Source: Comamonadaceae bacterium (GTDB lineage Bacteria > Pseudomonadota > Gammaproteobacteria > Burkholderiales > Burkholderiaceae_C). From it: a DNA stretch of 11,741 nucleotides. This document shows, piece after piece, positions 5,742 to 11,741 of the stretch (the stretch's first letter is position 1; every line of letters starts with the position of its first letter). The position numbers were made by a program, and so were the translations under genes. The stretch lies in contig JAIXXW010000283.1 of assembly GCA_027490555.1 (NCBI GenBank), positions 1-11,741 of the forward strand, given 5' to 3'. The notes beneath the pieces were generated by a model. The model ran no database searches and was not told the DNA's origin. It was given only the letters and a program-made list of their open reading frames with translations.

Positions 5742-6557
5742 ATGACGCCGCAAAACGCTGACGCATCGCACGGTCAGGACGAGTGCAAACGGTCCCTGAC
5801 CGAGGTCATTGAGACCCAGATCATCCCGCGCCTGGTCCAGGCGCACCGGGTTGGTTCGGCCGATGCCGGCGAAGTCCTGGGCGGCCCCGGCATCTCCCCC
5901 CGACAATTAGCCGCCTTTGTGGCCCTGAGCCAATCCAGCTCGACCCAGGAGACCACCCAGTTCATCGATGAGCTGCTGCACCAGGGCGTCACCACCGACC
6001 GGATTTTTCTAGAGCTGATCGCCCCCGCCGCGCGGCAGCTGGGCATGATGTGGGAGCAAGACCTGTGCGACTTCACCCAAGTCACCTGCGGCCTGGTACG
6101 CATGCACGAAATCACCCACCGCCTGGGCTTTGAATACCAAAATGGCCCGCAACTGGGCAGCGATGTGCAGCGCATCATGCTGGCTTCCGCGCCCGGGTCG
6201 CAGCATTTTCTGGGCATGACCATCGTGTCCGATTTTTTCCGCAAAGCCGGCTGGGACGTGGTGATCGAAATCTCGCTGTCCGAAAATGAGTTGGTGCATG
6301 CGGTCAGCAACGAGTGGTTTGACGTGATCGGCATCTCTTGCGGCACCGAAGCCCAACTCCAGACCTTGCCGGGCCTGATCCGCGCCCTCAAGGCCGCTTC
6401 GGGCAACCCCGAACCCGGCATTCTGCTCGGCGGGCCTATCTTCACCTTGCAAGCGCACGATGCCCGCCGCCTGGGTGCCGATGGGATTTGTCTGGATGTG
6501 AAGGAAGCGGTGGCCCTGGCCAACACCCTCCGCTCAGGCTCGGGCGGCACCCGCTGA
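5742..6557 (+). CDS. Cobalamin-binding regulator of the AerR/PpaA type
   Basis: The product is about 271 residues from ATG 5742. Residues 65-130 form the helical cap over cobalamin, with LGMMWEQDLCDFTQVTCGL (100-118) closely matching the MWExDxCxFxxVTxGL pattern of AerR/PpaA proteins. Residues 143-265 are the Rossmann-like B12 fold: the S153-Q154-H155-x-x-G158 loop supplies the lower-ligand His (canonical DxHxxG), followed by GISCGT (197-202) and LGGP. AerR binds cobalamin and antagonises the photosynthesis repressor CrtJ/PpsR in purple bacteria; related SCHIC-domain proteins bind haem. No photosynthesis gene or PpsR is in the window. The frame stays open back to 5583, adding a hydrophobic 53-residue extension unlike the family; no good ribosome-binding site distinguishes the starts, so the start is uncertain. 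The 216-base gap upstream contains no other gene I can support. Confidence 0.82.
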   Translation: MTPQNADASHGQDECKRSLTEVIETQIIPRLVQAHRVGSADAGEVLGGPGISPRQLAAFVALSQSSSTQETTQFIDELLHQGVTTDRIFLELIAPAARQLGMMWEQDLCDFTQVTCGLVRMHEITHRLGFEYQNGPQLGSDVQRIMLASAPGSQHFLGMTIVSDFFRKAGWDVVIEISLSENELVHAVSNEWFDVIGISCGTEAQLQTLPGLIRALKAASGNPEPGILLGGPIFTLQAHDARRLGADGICLDVKEAVALANTLRSGSGGTR

Positions 6558-6657
6558 ACTCCATCTGATGGCCTGTCCAGGTTCGTGCGTCAGCGGACCG
6601 ATGGCCAGCCCCCCATTGGCTATCATCGAACGTCCCTCCATGGTTCAAGCAAGCTGT

Positions 6658-7230
6658 ATGCGCTGGTTACTCTCAGTTTTCTTTCTTTTTTGTGGGGCGG
6701 CCATGGCCATTGAAGAACCACGCTACACCGTGCTCGTGTCGGACCCGCCTTTCGAGGTGCGCCGCTATGCGGCCTTCACGGTGGCCCAGACGCAAATCAC
6801 TGGCGACTTTGACACCGCCAGCCGCCAAGGCTTTCGGCGCATTGCGTCCTACATTTTTGGCGACAACGTCCAGGCCGGGGTCGGCGCGCAGCGCAAAATC
6901 TCCATGACAGCGCCCGTCACCGTGACCCCAGAGACCGATGGCTGGCGCTTGCATTTCGTGATGCCCTCGGCGGAAAACCTGCAGACCTTGCCCCAGCCCC
7001 TGAACCCCCAGGTGCAGCTGCGCCCCGTGGCCGAGCACGAGGTGGTGGCGGTGCGCTTTGGGGGCTTCACCACCCAGGCGAGCATCCAAGAGCAGACCGA
7101 GCGCCTGCGGGCCTGGGCCCAGGCCCGCAATTTGAAGCTCAGCCCCAGCGCCCAGGTGGCCCGCTACGACGACCCCTTCACCTTGCCGTGGAACCGCCGC
7201 AACGAGATCCTGATCGACCTGCTGCCCTGA
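6658..7230 (+). CDS. Exported SOUL-family haem-binding-like protein
   Basis: The product is about 190 residues from ATG 6658, with a short signal peptide (MRWLLS, hydrophobic core, cleavage after AMA at 17). An in-frame ATG at 6640 would add six residues and cannot be excluded; neither has a clear ribosome-binding site. The body follows the SOUL domain: EEPRYTVL, FEVRRYAAFTVAQT (32-45), the FRRIASYIFG segment (59-68), KISMTAPV (80-87) and the C-terminal YDDPFTLPWNRRNEI stretch. Vertebrate SOUL/p22HBP bind haem; bacterial members are mostly uncharacterised and presumed periplasmic tetrapyrrole or hydrophobic ligand binders. The mature protein contains no cysteine and no CxxCH, so it is not a c-type cytochrome. 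It lies 100 bases after the B12-binding regulator, another tetrapyrrole-binding protein, though co-regulation is unproven. Confidence 0.9.
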   Translation: MRWLLSVFFLFCGAAMAIEEPRYTVLVSDPPFEVRRYAAFTVAQTQITGDFDTASRQGFRRIASYIFGDNVQAGVGAQRKISMTAPVTVTPETDGWRLHFVMPSAENLQTLPQPLNPQVQLRPVAEHEVVAVRFGGFTTQASIQEQTERLRAWAQARNLKLSPSAQVARYDDPFTLPWNRRNEILIDLLP

Positions 7231-7233
7231 AAC

Positions 7234-7256
7234 GGGCAGGCCGACATCGCCTGGCC
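7234..7256. terminator. Stem-loop between convergent SOUL and cho genes
   Basis: CAGGC (7237-7241) pairs with GCCTG (7249-7253) across a 7-base loop, and after one mismatch GG/CC can extend the stem. It lies in the 54-base gap where two genes converge, so it could serve both strands. No T-run is present. Confidence 0.35.
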
Positions 7257-7284
7257 ATGGCCCGCGCCGACCCTGCGCCCAGCC

Positions 7285-8160
7285 CTACAGCCGCAAAATC
7301 TCCACGCTGGCGGTGAGCACCGGGCGGCACAGGATCTTGTAGCTGTCGGCATCGAAATGGGCGGCCACCTGGCTGGCGTTTCGGCTCAGTTGCCGGGCGG
7401 CTTCGACACTGGGGGCGCTGCCCAGATAGCACCAGTGCCTGATCACATGGATCTGCGTGAAGTCGCCGTCGCGCTCCACCAGGCCCACCGCGCCCGGGTA
7501 GGGCCAGCACGCCACGCGCAGCGCCAGCAGGCTGCCGAGCAGCCGCTCGCGGTGCGCCTGCGGGCTTTCATCGCCCCGGCACACGCCCGCACATTGGCCA
7601 ATGGCGCTGCGAAAGCAGGCTTTGCCGGCCGGCAGTTTTTCCAGTCCCAGCTGGCCATAGCACAGCTTGTGCTGGTCGGCCAAGGCGCGCAGCGCCTCCA
7701 GCGCGGCATGGCGGCTGGCGTACAGGCCATACAGCTCGGGCTCGCAGGCAAAGTCGATGTCGCGGGCGTACACCACTTGCGGCCATTGCGCCGTCATTTG
7801 CAGGCTGCACAGCTGTTGGTTGCGGCGCAATTTCTGGTTGAACAAGGGGTGCTGTGCCTTGACCATCTGGGCCTCCAGCAGCAGCGCGCCGATCTCGCCC
7901 GCGGTGCGGATGTAGGAGATGCGTTGGGTCTGCCGCAGCATGCGGGCCTCGTCCGGGGTGCGCAGGTGCGACAGCAAGCGGGCCCGGATGTGGATGCTTT
8001 TGCCGATGTACAAAGGCAAGTCGCCCTCTTGGCCGTGGAAGGTGTAGACGCCCGCGCCGGTGGGGGCGTCCTCGATGGCTTGGCGCAGGTGCTGCGGGTA
8101 TTCGTAGACGCGATGGGCTTCAAAATCCTCGCGCCGGTGGCGTTGTGAAAGGGGGGCCAT
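7285..8160 (-). CDS. cho: Cho, UvrC-like GIY-YIG excinuclease
   Basis: The product is about 291 residues, against about 295 for E. coli Cho, and it matches that protein along its whole length as I recall it. GVY (37-39) and YIG (51-53) form the GIY-YIG core with K54 and the following RARLLSHLRTPDEA segment. GEIGALLLEAQMVK (88-101) carries the conserved metal-binding Glu, most likely E96. The CFRSAIGQCAGVC cluster follows as in Cho. Unlike UvrC it lacks the UVR, RNase H-like and helix-hairpin-helix domains. Cho makes the 3' incision at damage loaded by UvrAB and helps with bulky adducts. ATG 8160 is selected by alignment; the frame stays open to 8478 but that part lies antisense-free only in a neighbouring gene's end. 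No Shine-Dalgarno is evident. E. coli cho is SOS-induced, but I found no LexA box (CTGT-N8-ACAG) in the 142 bases upstream. Confidence 0.95.
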   Translation of the reverse strand: MAPLSQRHRREDFEAHRVYEYPQHLRQAIEDAPTGAGVYTFHGQEGDLPLYIGKSIHIRARLLSHLRTPDEARMLRQTQRISYIRTAGEIGALLLEAQMVKAQHPLFNQKLRRNQQLCSLQMTAQWPQVVYARDIDFACEPELYGLYASRHAALEALRALADQHKLCYGQLGLEKLPAGKACFRSAIGQCAGVCRGDESPQAHRERLLGSLLALRVACWPYPGAVGLVERDGDFTQIHVIRHWCYLGSAPSVEAARQLSRNASQVAAHFDADSYKILCRPVLTASVEILRL

Positions 8161-8267
8161 GTCAGGCAAGTGGGCAAGAACGGGGTTCGGATGCCGCCCA
8201 ATGGTAGCGCCCCCCTGCTCACCACAGGCCAGACCAAGGGCATCGACGGGACAGCCCAGACCGGCTG

Positions 8268-8292
8268 GGCCTCGGTGTTGGGCCCCAAGGCC
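8268..8292 (-). terminator. Possible stem-loop downstream of the hydratase gene
   Basis: GGCCT (8268-8272) and AGGCC (8288-8292) can pair over a 15-base loop, beginning 11 bases beyond the hydratase stop on the minus strand. No T-run. A terminator here would separate the hydratase from cho. Confidence 0.2.
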
Positions 8293-8302
8293 GTGGTGGC
8301 GC

Positions 8303-9118
8303 TCAGCGCATCTGAGCCACGATGCTGCCCAAGGGCGCAGAAAAGTCAGCCCGCCACTGCTGCCCCGGGAGCACCGGCCAGGCGTCGGTCCAGGTGCCGG
8401 TGGTGACCACATCGCCCGCTCGCAGGTCCGCCGCACCGGGGCATTGGCGCAACTCGGCCAAAAAGTGGTGCAAGGCATTCAAAGGGCTGTCCAGCACATG
8501 CGCGCCGCTGCCCTGCTCCACCGCTTGGCCGTTTTGCAACAGGGTGACCCGCGCCTGCGCCAGCCAGCGGTGCAAGGCCTGGGCGTCGGCCGCCAGGCTT
8601 TGCAGCGGCAGCTTCTGCCCCACCAGCAGCCGCGCGTGCAGGCCGCCGTCGACCATGGTGTCGGTGGCGCTGAACTTCCAGTCCAGGGCATGCGACTGCA
8701 CAACTTCAAAACCAGGCGCGATCCAGTCGATGGCCTCGAACAACTGCTGCAAGCTGGCGTCGGCCACCGGCGTGGCCTTCATGCCAAAAACGATTTCGGG
8801 CTCCAGCCGGGGCTGGCAGGTGTGGGCCAGGTCCAGGTGGCCCTGGGCGTCTCCGGGTGCCTGCGCCTGCGCGAAAGCCAGCCCGGTGTCCCAGACCGTG
8901 CCCCACATCGGGCCCGACACGCCGTAGCGCTGCCACAGCGTGCGGTTGGTGAAACCGATCTTGTAGCCCCTGGGGATTTCGCCACGCTGCTGGCGCAACT
9001 GGCGCACGGCCAGGGCGGTCTGGTAGGCCGCGGCGGTGTCGGGGCCGCCCACCACGCCGGGCGGCTGGCCCCACAAGCGGCCCTGGTCGTGGTGCTGCAA
9101 GAGTTGTTCGGGACTCAT
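8303..9118 (-). CDS. 2-keto-4-pentenoate hydratase / FAH-family enzyme
   Basis: The product is about 271 residues. ATG 9118 is chosen for its TGGAGA site 5 bases upstream; a GTG at 9151 that overlaps the preceding stop is the alternative. The protein matches the MhpD/BphH hydratase branch of the fumarylacetoacetate hydrolase superfamily: GYKIGFTN (51-58) with K53, the metal ligands E106 and E108 in LEPEIVF, a probable third ligand E138 in PGFEVV, and the DTMVDGGLH segment (153-161). Such enzymes hydrate 2-oxo-4-enoates, from meta-cleavage of aromatics, to 4-hydroxy-2-oxoacids, or decarboxylate related oxo-acids. No ring-cleavage dioxygenase or aldolase/dehydrogenase partner is nearby, so the substrate is open. 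It follows the metallo-hydrolase gene by 29 bases and is probably co-transcribed with it. Confidence 0.9.
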   Translation of the reverse strand: MSPEQLLQHHDQGRLWGQPPGVVGGPDTAAAYQTALAVRQLRQQRGEIPRGYKIGFTNRTLWQRYGVSGPMWGTVWDTGLAFAQAQAPGDAQGHLDLAHTCQPRLEPEIVFGMKATPVADASLQQLFEAIDWIAPGFEVVQSHALDWKFSATDTMVDGGLHARLLVGQKLPLQSLAADAQALHRWLAQARVTLLQNGQAVEQGSGAHVLDSPLNALHHFLAELRQCPGAADLRAGDVVTTGTWTDAWPVLPGQQWRADFSAPLGSIVAQMR

Positions 9119-9123
9119 GGGGG

Positions 9124-9128
9124 TCTCC
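9124..9128 (-). promoter_or_regulatory. Shine-Dalgarno of the hydratase gene
   Basis: Minus strand GGAGA (in TGGAGA) sits 5 bases before the ATG at 9118, favouring it over the GTG at 9151. Confidence 0.65.
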
Positions 9129-9147
9129 AGTTCAAAAGCAGGCCGGC

Positions 9148-10041
9148 TCACACGGCCACATAGCGGCCATCGCCTTGCCGGGCAATCTGCCCCCAGGCCA
9201 GCAGTTCATCCAGGTGCATGGCGATGGTGTGGCGCTCGGCACAGGGCACAAAGGGCACGTCATAGCCTGGCGGGTACAGCAGGCGCCGCTCAACCAGTTC
9301 ATCCAGGCTGTGGGGGGTTCGCAAATGGCCCAGCAACTGGTCGCTGCGCTCGTCGATTTTGCCGGCAAAGCGGGCCAGATCGGCCAGGAATTGCGCCCGG
9401 TCGGTGATCACCGCCTTGTGGTGCGAGGTGACCCAGATGCGGGCCTCGAGTTCGGCCACTTTTTTCAGGGTGTGCCGAAAGTCGCTCAGGCTGGAGGTGG
9501 CATCGCCGTAGTAGGGGCCAAAGCCGCTCAGGTCGATGTCGCCAATGAAGGCCAGGCCTTCGCTTTCGACCACCAGGGCGCAGTGGCCTGCGGTGTGGCC
9601 AGGCAGGTGCTGGGCGCGCACGCGCACGCCGCCGCCCAGGTCCCACTGGGCGCCGTCGGTGTAGCCGGTGGCGTCGGGCCGGGCTTGGTAATGGAAATCC
9701 TTTTGCACGATGACCCGCATCGCGTCCAACACGTCGGGCGGGTAGCCGTAGTGGCGGCACAGGCCCTCCCACGACTGGGCAGCGGCCAAGTCGGCCTCGT
9801 GCACCTGCACCGGGGCGTGCATCAGGCGGTGCAGCCCGGCCATGTGGTCTTCGTGCACATGGCCCAGGATGACCATGTCCACCGTGTCCAGCTCGGGGCC
9901 GATGCGGTTGGCCACCTCGGGCGTGTCAAAGGCCACCCGCGTGTCGGCCCCGTGCACGATGAGCTGGTTGCCGTCAGGGTACTTGCCCGATTTCTCACCC
10001 AGGTGCACGTTCACCGCGCCAAAACGCAAAACAGTCGACAT
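9148..10041 (-). CDS. Metallo-beta-lactamase-fold hydrolase
   Basis: The product is about 297 residues from ATG 10041, which has a purine-rich GGGGAGGGG site upstream; the open frame beyond it is intergenic. The zinc site is complete: H61-x-H63-x-D65-H66 (GHVHEDHMAG), H149 in LPGHTAGH, D168 in FIGDIDLSG, and a late His in VTSHHK (207-208). Between them lies a family-specific insert (about 90-130). The C-terminal 60 or so residues, with LDELVERRLLYPPGYDVPF and a run up to VAV, form a helical extension like that of glyoxalase II-type and lactonase-type enzymes. No signal peptide is seen. The substrate is not predictable: thioesters, lactones and other esters are all possible in this fold. It is divergent from the small 124-residue gene and 29 bases before the hydratase gene, suggesting a two-gene operon acting on oxo- or acyl-compounds (inference). 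Confidence 0.9.
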   Translation of the reverse strand: MSTVLRFGAVNVHLGEKSGKYPDGNQLIVHGADTRVAFDTPEVANRIGPELDTVDMVILGHVHEDHMAGLHRLMHAPVQVHEADLAAAQSWEGLCRHYGYPPDVLDAMRVIVQKDFHYQARPDATGYTDGAQWDLGGGVRVRAQHLPGHTAGHCALVVESEGLAFIGDIDLSGFGPYYGDATSSLSDFRHTLKKVAELEARIWVTSHHKAVITDRAQFLADLARFAGKIDERSDQLLGHLRTPHSLDELVERRLLYPPGYDVPFVPCAERHTIAMHLDELLAWGQIARQGDGRYVAV

Positions 10042-10049
10042 CTCAGCCC

Positions 10050-10053
10050 CTCC
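10050..10053 (-). promoter_or_regulatory. Shine-Dalgarno of the metallo-hydrolase gene
   Basis: The core GGAG of a minus-strand GGGGAGGGG run lies 8 bases before ATG 10041, supporting this start. Confidence 0.65.
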
Positions 10054-10077
10054 CCTCAAAATCGGTCTGCTGCCGGC

Positions 10078-10083
10078 AATATA
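10078..10083 (-). promoter_or_regulatory. Candidate -10 box of the metallo-hydrolase gene
   Basis: Minus strand TATATT is an AT-rich hexamer in otherwise GC-rich DNA, about 37 bases before the ATG, giving a leader of about 30 bases that contains the ribosome-binding site. No convincing -35 hexamer was found at 16-18 bases. Confidence 0.45.
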
Positions 10084-10104
10084 CCCAGGGTGACAGCCGG
10101 GGGC

Positions 10105-10129
10105 TGGCACGCAGGCTACAGTCGTGCCA
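10105..10129. promoter_or_regulatory. Operator-like inverted repeat in the divergent intergenic region
   Basis: TGGCACG (10105-10111) and CGTGCCA (10123-10129) form perfect 7-base arms around an 11-base spacer. The spacer includes TACAGT (10117-10122), a possible -10 for the small plus-strand gene, so a dimeric regulator bound here could block it and might also affect the divergent promoter at 10078. This is a sequence observation; the regulator is unknown and no regulator gene is adjacent. Confidence 0.45.
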
Positions 10130-10131
10130 TA

Positions 10132-10148
10132 CCCAAGCCGCACTTGGG
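10132..10148 (+). promoter_or_regulatory. Perfect hairpin in the leader of the 124-residue gene
   Basis: CCCAAG (10132-10137) and CTTGGG (10143-10148) flank CCGCA. The hairpin lies 15 bases before the ATG at 10164, in the likely 5' leader, where it could affect ribosome access or be a second protein-binding dyad. Confidence 0.35.
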
Positions 10149-10163
10149 CGCCCTGCACACACC

Positions 10164-10538
10164 ATGACCCGCCGCACCTTGTTCTTGCTGGATTCGATAG
10201 CCCTGGTCCATGCCGGCCATGCGGGCGCGGTGATCGTGTCGGGCTCGCACGGTGGTTTGTCGGCCTCGCATTTCGTGACGGCACAGACCCACAAGCCTTT
10301 TGCCGTGGCCTTCAACGATGCCGGGGGCGGCAAAGACAATGCAGGTCGGGTGGCGCTGCACGAATTGCAGGCCGTGGGGGTGCTGGCCATCTTGTATGCG
10401 CACACCTCTGCCCGCATTGGCGAGGCGCAAGACGGGCTGGACAACGGCGTGGTCAATGGCTTGAACGATTTGGCCCTGGCGCATGGTCTGCAACTGGGCA
10501 TGCGCATCTCGGACGCGGTCCGGCACTTGGGGGCTTGA
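10164..10538 (+). CDS. Conserved protein of unknown function with SGSHGG and NDAG-GKDNAG motifs
   Basis: The product is 124 residues, cytoplasmic by appearance. I do not recognise a characterised family. Visible features, in order, are a short strand LFLLDSIALV (6-15), a hydrophobic strand ending in a glycine loop AGAVIVSGSHGG (20-31), FNDAGGGKDNAGRVAL (50-65), a third strand VLAILYAHTSARIGEAQDG (73-91) with an HxSARIG motif, and a C-terminal NGLNDLALAHGLQLGM segment. The alternation of strands with small-residue loops suggests a small alpha/beta (Rossmann-like) domain. From memory, similar sequences occur as hypothetical proteins in other proteobacteria, so the motifs are probably under selection. 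It is a real gene because of this pattern, but it has a weak ribosome-binding site. It is divergent from the metallo-hydrolase and convergent with the C45-family gene. Confidence 0.78.
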   Translation: MTRRTLFLLDSIALVHAGHAGAVIVSGSHGGLSASHFVTAQTHKPFAVAFNDAGGGKDNAGRVALHELQAVGVLAILYAHTSARIGEAQDGLDNGVVNGLNDLALAHGLQLGMRISDAVRHLGA

Positions 10539-10542
10539 GCCT

Positions 10543-10567
10543 GCCCACCAGCGCCCACGGGCTGGGC
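10543..10567. terminator. Weak stem-loop between convergent genes
   Basis: GCCCA (10543-10547) and TGGGC (10563-10567) can pair across a 15-base loop in the 60-base gap where the 124-residue gene and the C45-family gene converge. No T-run is present. Confidence 0.2.
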
Positions 10568-10598
10568 TGCTGCCAAACGACTTTGCGCGTTGCCGGTG

Positions 10599-11741
10599 TC
10601 AAAGCGGCACGGGCTTGGCCAAGGGCACCGGTTCGAACGCCACACGGCTGGGCACGTCGCAGGCCAGCCACATGGCAGGCGGCTGGGTGTGCATGACGAT
10701 GCCGGCCACGCTTTCGACACGGCTTTCGGGCGGCACGCTGGGGTCGGGGCTGCGGCAGATGGACAAAAACCCATCCGATTCGTCGCGCAAAAAACGCTCG
10801 AGCTCGGCCTGTCCGATAGGCCTGTGCTGCGCATGCCAGCGGGCGGTGGCCAGGCGGCTGTGGCTGGACAACACCGGGCCCATGGGGGCTTGCTCGTCGC
10901 GCAGGGGCGCACAGACGAAATGGTTGGTGTGCACCACCACGCCGTCGGTGGGCGTGAGCTCGGCCCAGCCTGCGGGCGAGACCTCGAAGCAGGCGATGTG
11001 TCCCTGGGCATCGGCGCAGGGCACATTGGACGCGGCGGCAAAACCCAGACCCAGATCCGTCTGCACCGCCTGCAAACGTTGGCGGGCGTGGGCCACCGAT
11101 GGGCAATCGAGCAAATGCCGCAGCAGCACATGCACCGGCAGGCCCTGTTGGCGGCCGTCGCGCCGGGAGCGCAAGATGTTCAAGCCCAAGGCAAAACCCG
11201 ATTGGTTGATGCCGATTTTGGCCAGCATGCCGGCCTCGGTCAGGGTGGTGATGCTTTGGCCGCTGGGGCCCTGGGTGTGCAGCACCACCAGGGCCTGGCG
11301 CTGGCGGCCCATCCAATCCCAGTTTTGCGCCAGCCAGGCTTGGCCGGTCCGGCTGGCGGCAGCGCTCACCCCCATGGCGGTGCATTCACCGTCGCGCAAG
11401 GCGCTGTCCCAGTCCGCTTGCGCCAGCCAATCGGGCAGGTCTGCAGCCCGGTTGGCGGCCAGGGCGGCCTGGGCTGCAGCTTTCAGGTCTGGGTCGTCCG
11501 CCAAAAACGTGGGGGGCAGGATTTCGGTGCGGCAGTTCAAGGCCATCAGGCTGCCCAGGGGCTGACCGCTGCCCTGGGCCATGCCGCGCAGCTCGGCCAT
11601 CAGCTCGGCGTCCACCTGGGCGATGCAGGCTTCAAAGCCCATGGCCCGCTCGCAAGCACTGGCCCAATCGATGCCGCAAGCGGCAAACAGACGGGCGTAG
11701 GTGATCACGCTGTGGCGGATACGGTCCCGCGCCTGGTGGCC
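10599..11741 (-). CDS. C45-family autoproteolytic acyltransferase/hydrolase (penicillin acyltransferase-like), 5' truncated
   Basis: The frame is open to the right window edge, and the codons beyond the GTG at 11706-11708 read GHQARDRIRHS, which fits the GxxARxxI helix seen near the N-terminus of this family. The gene therefore begins outside the window, and about 380 residues are visible. The family nucleophile is the Cys of GECTAMG, encoded at 11382-11384; in isopenicillin-N acyltransferase the equivalent Cys is exposed by self-cleavage just before it. LAQNWDW follows as in Ntn-fold members, then the TLTEAGMLAKIGINQSG strand pair and a C-terminal VVHTNHF motif. Bacterial members hydrolyse or transfer acyl groups on amides; natural substrates are mostly unknown. 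It converges with the 124-residue gene and does not seem to share an operon with the hydrolase/hydratase pair. Confidence 0.9.
   Translation of the reverse strand, partial: GHQARDRIRHSVITYARLFAACGIDWASACERAMGFEACIAQVDAELMAELRGMAQGSGQPLGSLMALNCRTEILPPTFLADDPDLKAAAQAALAANRAADLPDWLAQADWDSALRDGECTAMGVSAAASRTGQAWLAQNWDWMGRQRQALVVLHTQGPSGQSITTLTEAGMLAKIGINQSGFALGLNILRSRRDGRQQGLPVHVLLRHLLDCPSVAHARQRLQAVQTDLGLGFAAASNVPCADAQGHIACFEVSPAGWAELTPTDGVVVHTNHFVCAPLRDEQAPMGPVLSSHSRLATARWHAQHRPIGQAELERFLRDESDGFLSICRSPDPSVPPESRVESVAGIVMHTQPPAMWLACDVPSRVAFEPVPLAKPVPL

Noticed and set aside
6658..6714. Lipobox at Cys12 of the SOUL protein signal peptide
   Set aside because: The residues before the Cys are F-L-F, not a lipobox, and a normal AMA cleavage site follows.
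8211..8226. CTG...CAG near the cho promoter as a LexA site
   Set aside because: The half-sites are 7 bases apart instead of the required 10, and the T and A flanks do not match CTGT-N8-ACAG.
9175..10167. 330-codon plus-strand frame opposite the metallo-hydrolase
   Set aside because: Val/Gly/His-rich shadow of a gene with a complete zinc site on the other strand.
10483..11565. 360-codon plus-strand frame opposite the C45-family gene
   Set aside because: Ser/Arg/Cys-rich composition and no domain; the minus strand carries the GECTAMG and QNWDW motifs.
1..11741. Mobile element, CRISPR, tRNA or prophage content
   Set aside because: No transposase, integrase, terminal repeats, repeat-spacer pattern or tRNA-like cloverleaf was recognised, and base composition looks even across the window.

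Overview
This window is high-GC DNA of a type typical of Betaproteobacteria, most likely Burkholderiales and probably Comamonadaceae. The argument is family-based: a Bug/TctC-type solute-binding protein (very expanded in Burkholderiales), a Cho nuclease close to the proteobacterial form, and GC-rich, tightly packed genes. No rRNA, tRNA, CRISPR array, insertion sequence or phage gene was recognised. Fourteen protein genes are supported, two of them cut by the window edges. No gap without a gene is longer than about 220 bases.

Bases 1-3279 (plus strand) look like one operon: the 3' part of a Bug-type binding protein, an RraA/HMG-aldolase family protein probably starting at a TTG that overlaps the previous stop, an ornithine cyclodeaminase/mu-crystallin family enzyme, and a FAD-dependent DAO-family oxidoreductase that overlaps it by ATGA. 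An imine-handling enzyme beside a FAD amine/amino-acid oxidase suggests uptake and catabolism of an amino or imino acid. The substrate cannot be read from sequence.

Bases 3310-7230 hold five stand-alone or loosely grouped genes. A glutaredoxin-fold protein with no cysteine at all is on the minus strand, divergent from a flavin reductase/FMN-binding protein. Then come, on the plus strand, an exported HtrA-like protein with a PDZ domain that has lost the His and Asp of the catalytic triad, a cobalamin-binding AerR/PpaA-like regulator, and an exported SOUL-family haem-binding-like protein.

Bases 7285-11741 are mostly on the minus strand: the repair nuclease Cho, a 2-keto-4-pentenoate hydratase/FAH-family enzyme, a metallo-beta-lactamase-fold hydrolase (probably co-transcribed with the hydratase), and at the right edge a partial C45-family (penicillin acyltransferase-like) Ntn hydrolase. 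One small plus-strand gene, coding for a 124-residue protein of unknown function with strong glycine-rich motifs, is divergent from the metallo-hydrolase. The 122-base region between them carries a perfect 7+7 inverted repeat and other dyads.

The most rewarding points are the two degenerate-active-site proteins (cysteine-less glutaredoxin, HtrA pseudoprotease), the AerR-like B12 protein with no photosynthesis genes visible around it, the uncharacterised 124-residue protein with its operator-like dyad, and the uptake/imine/FAD-oxidase operon.
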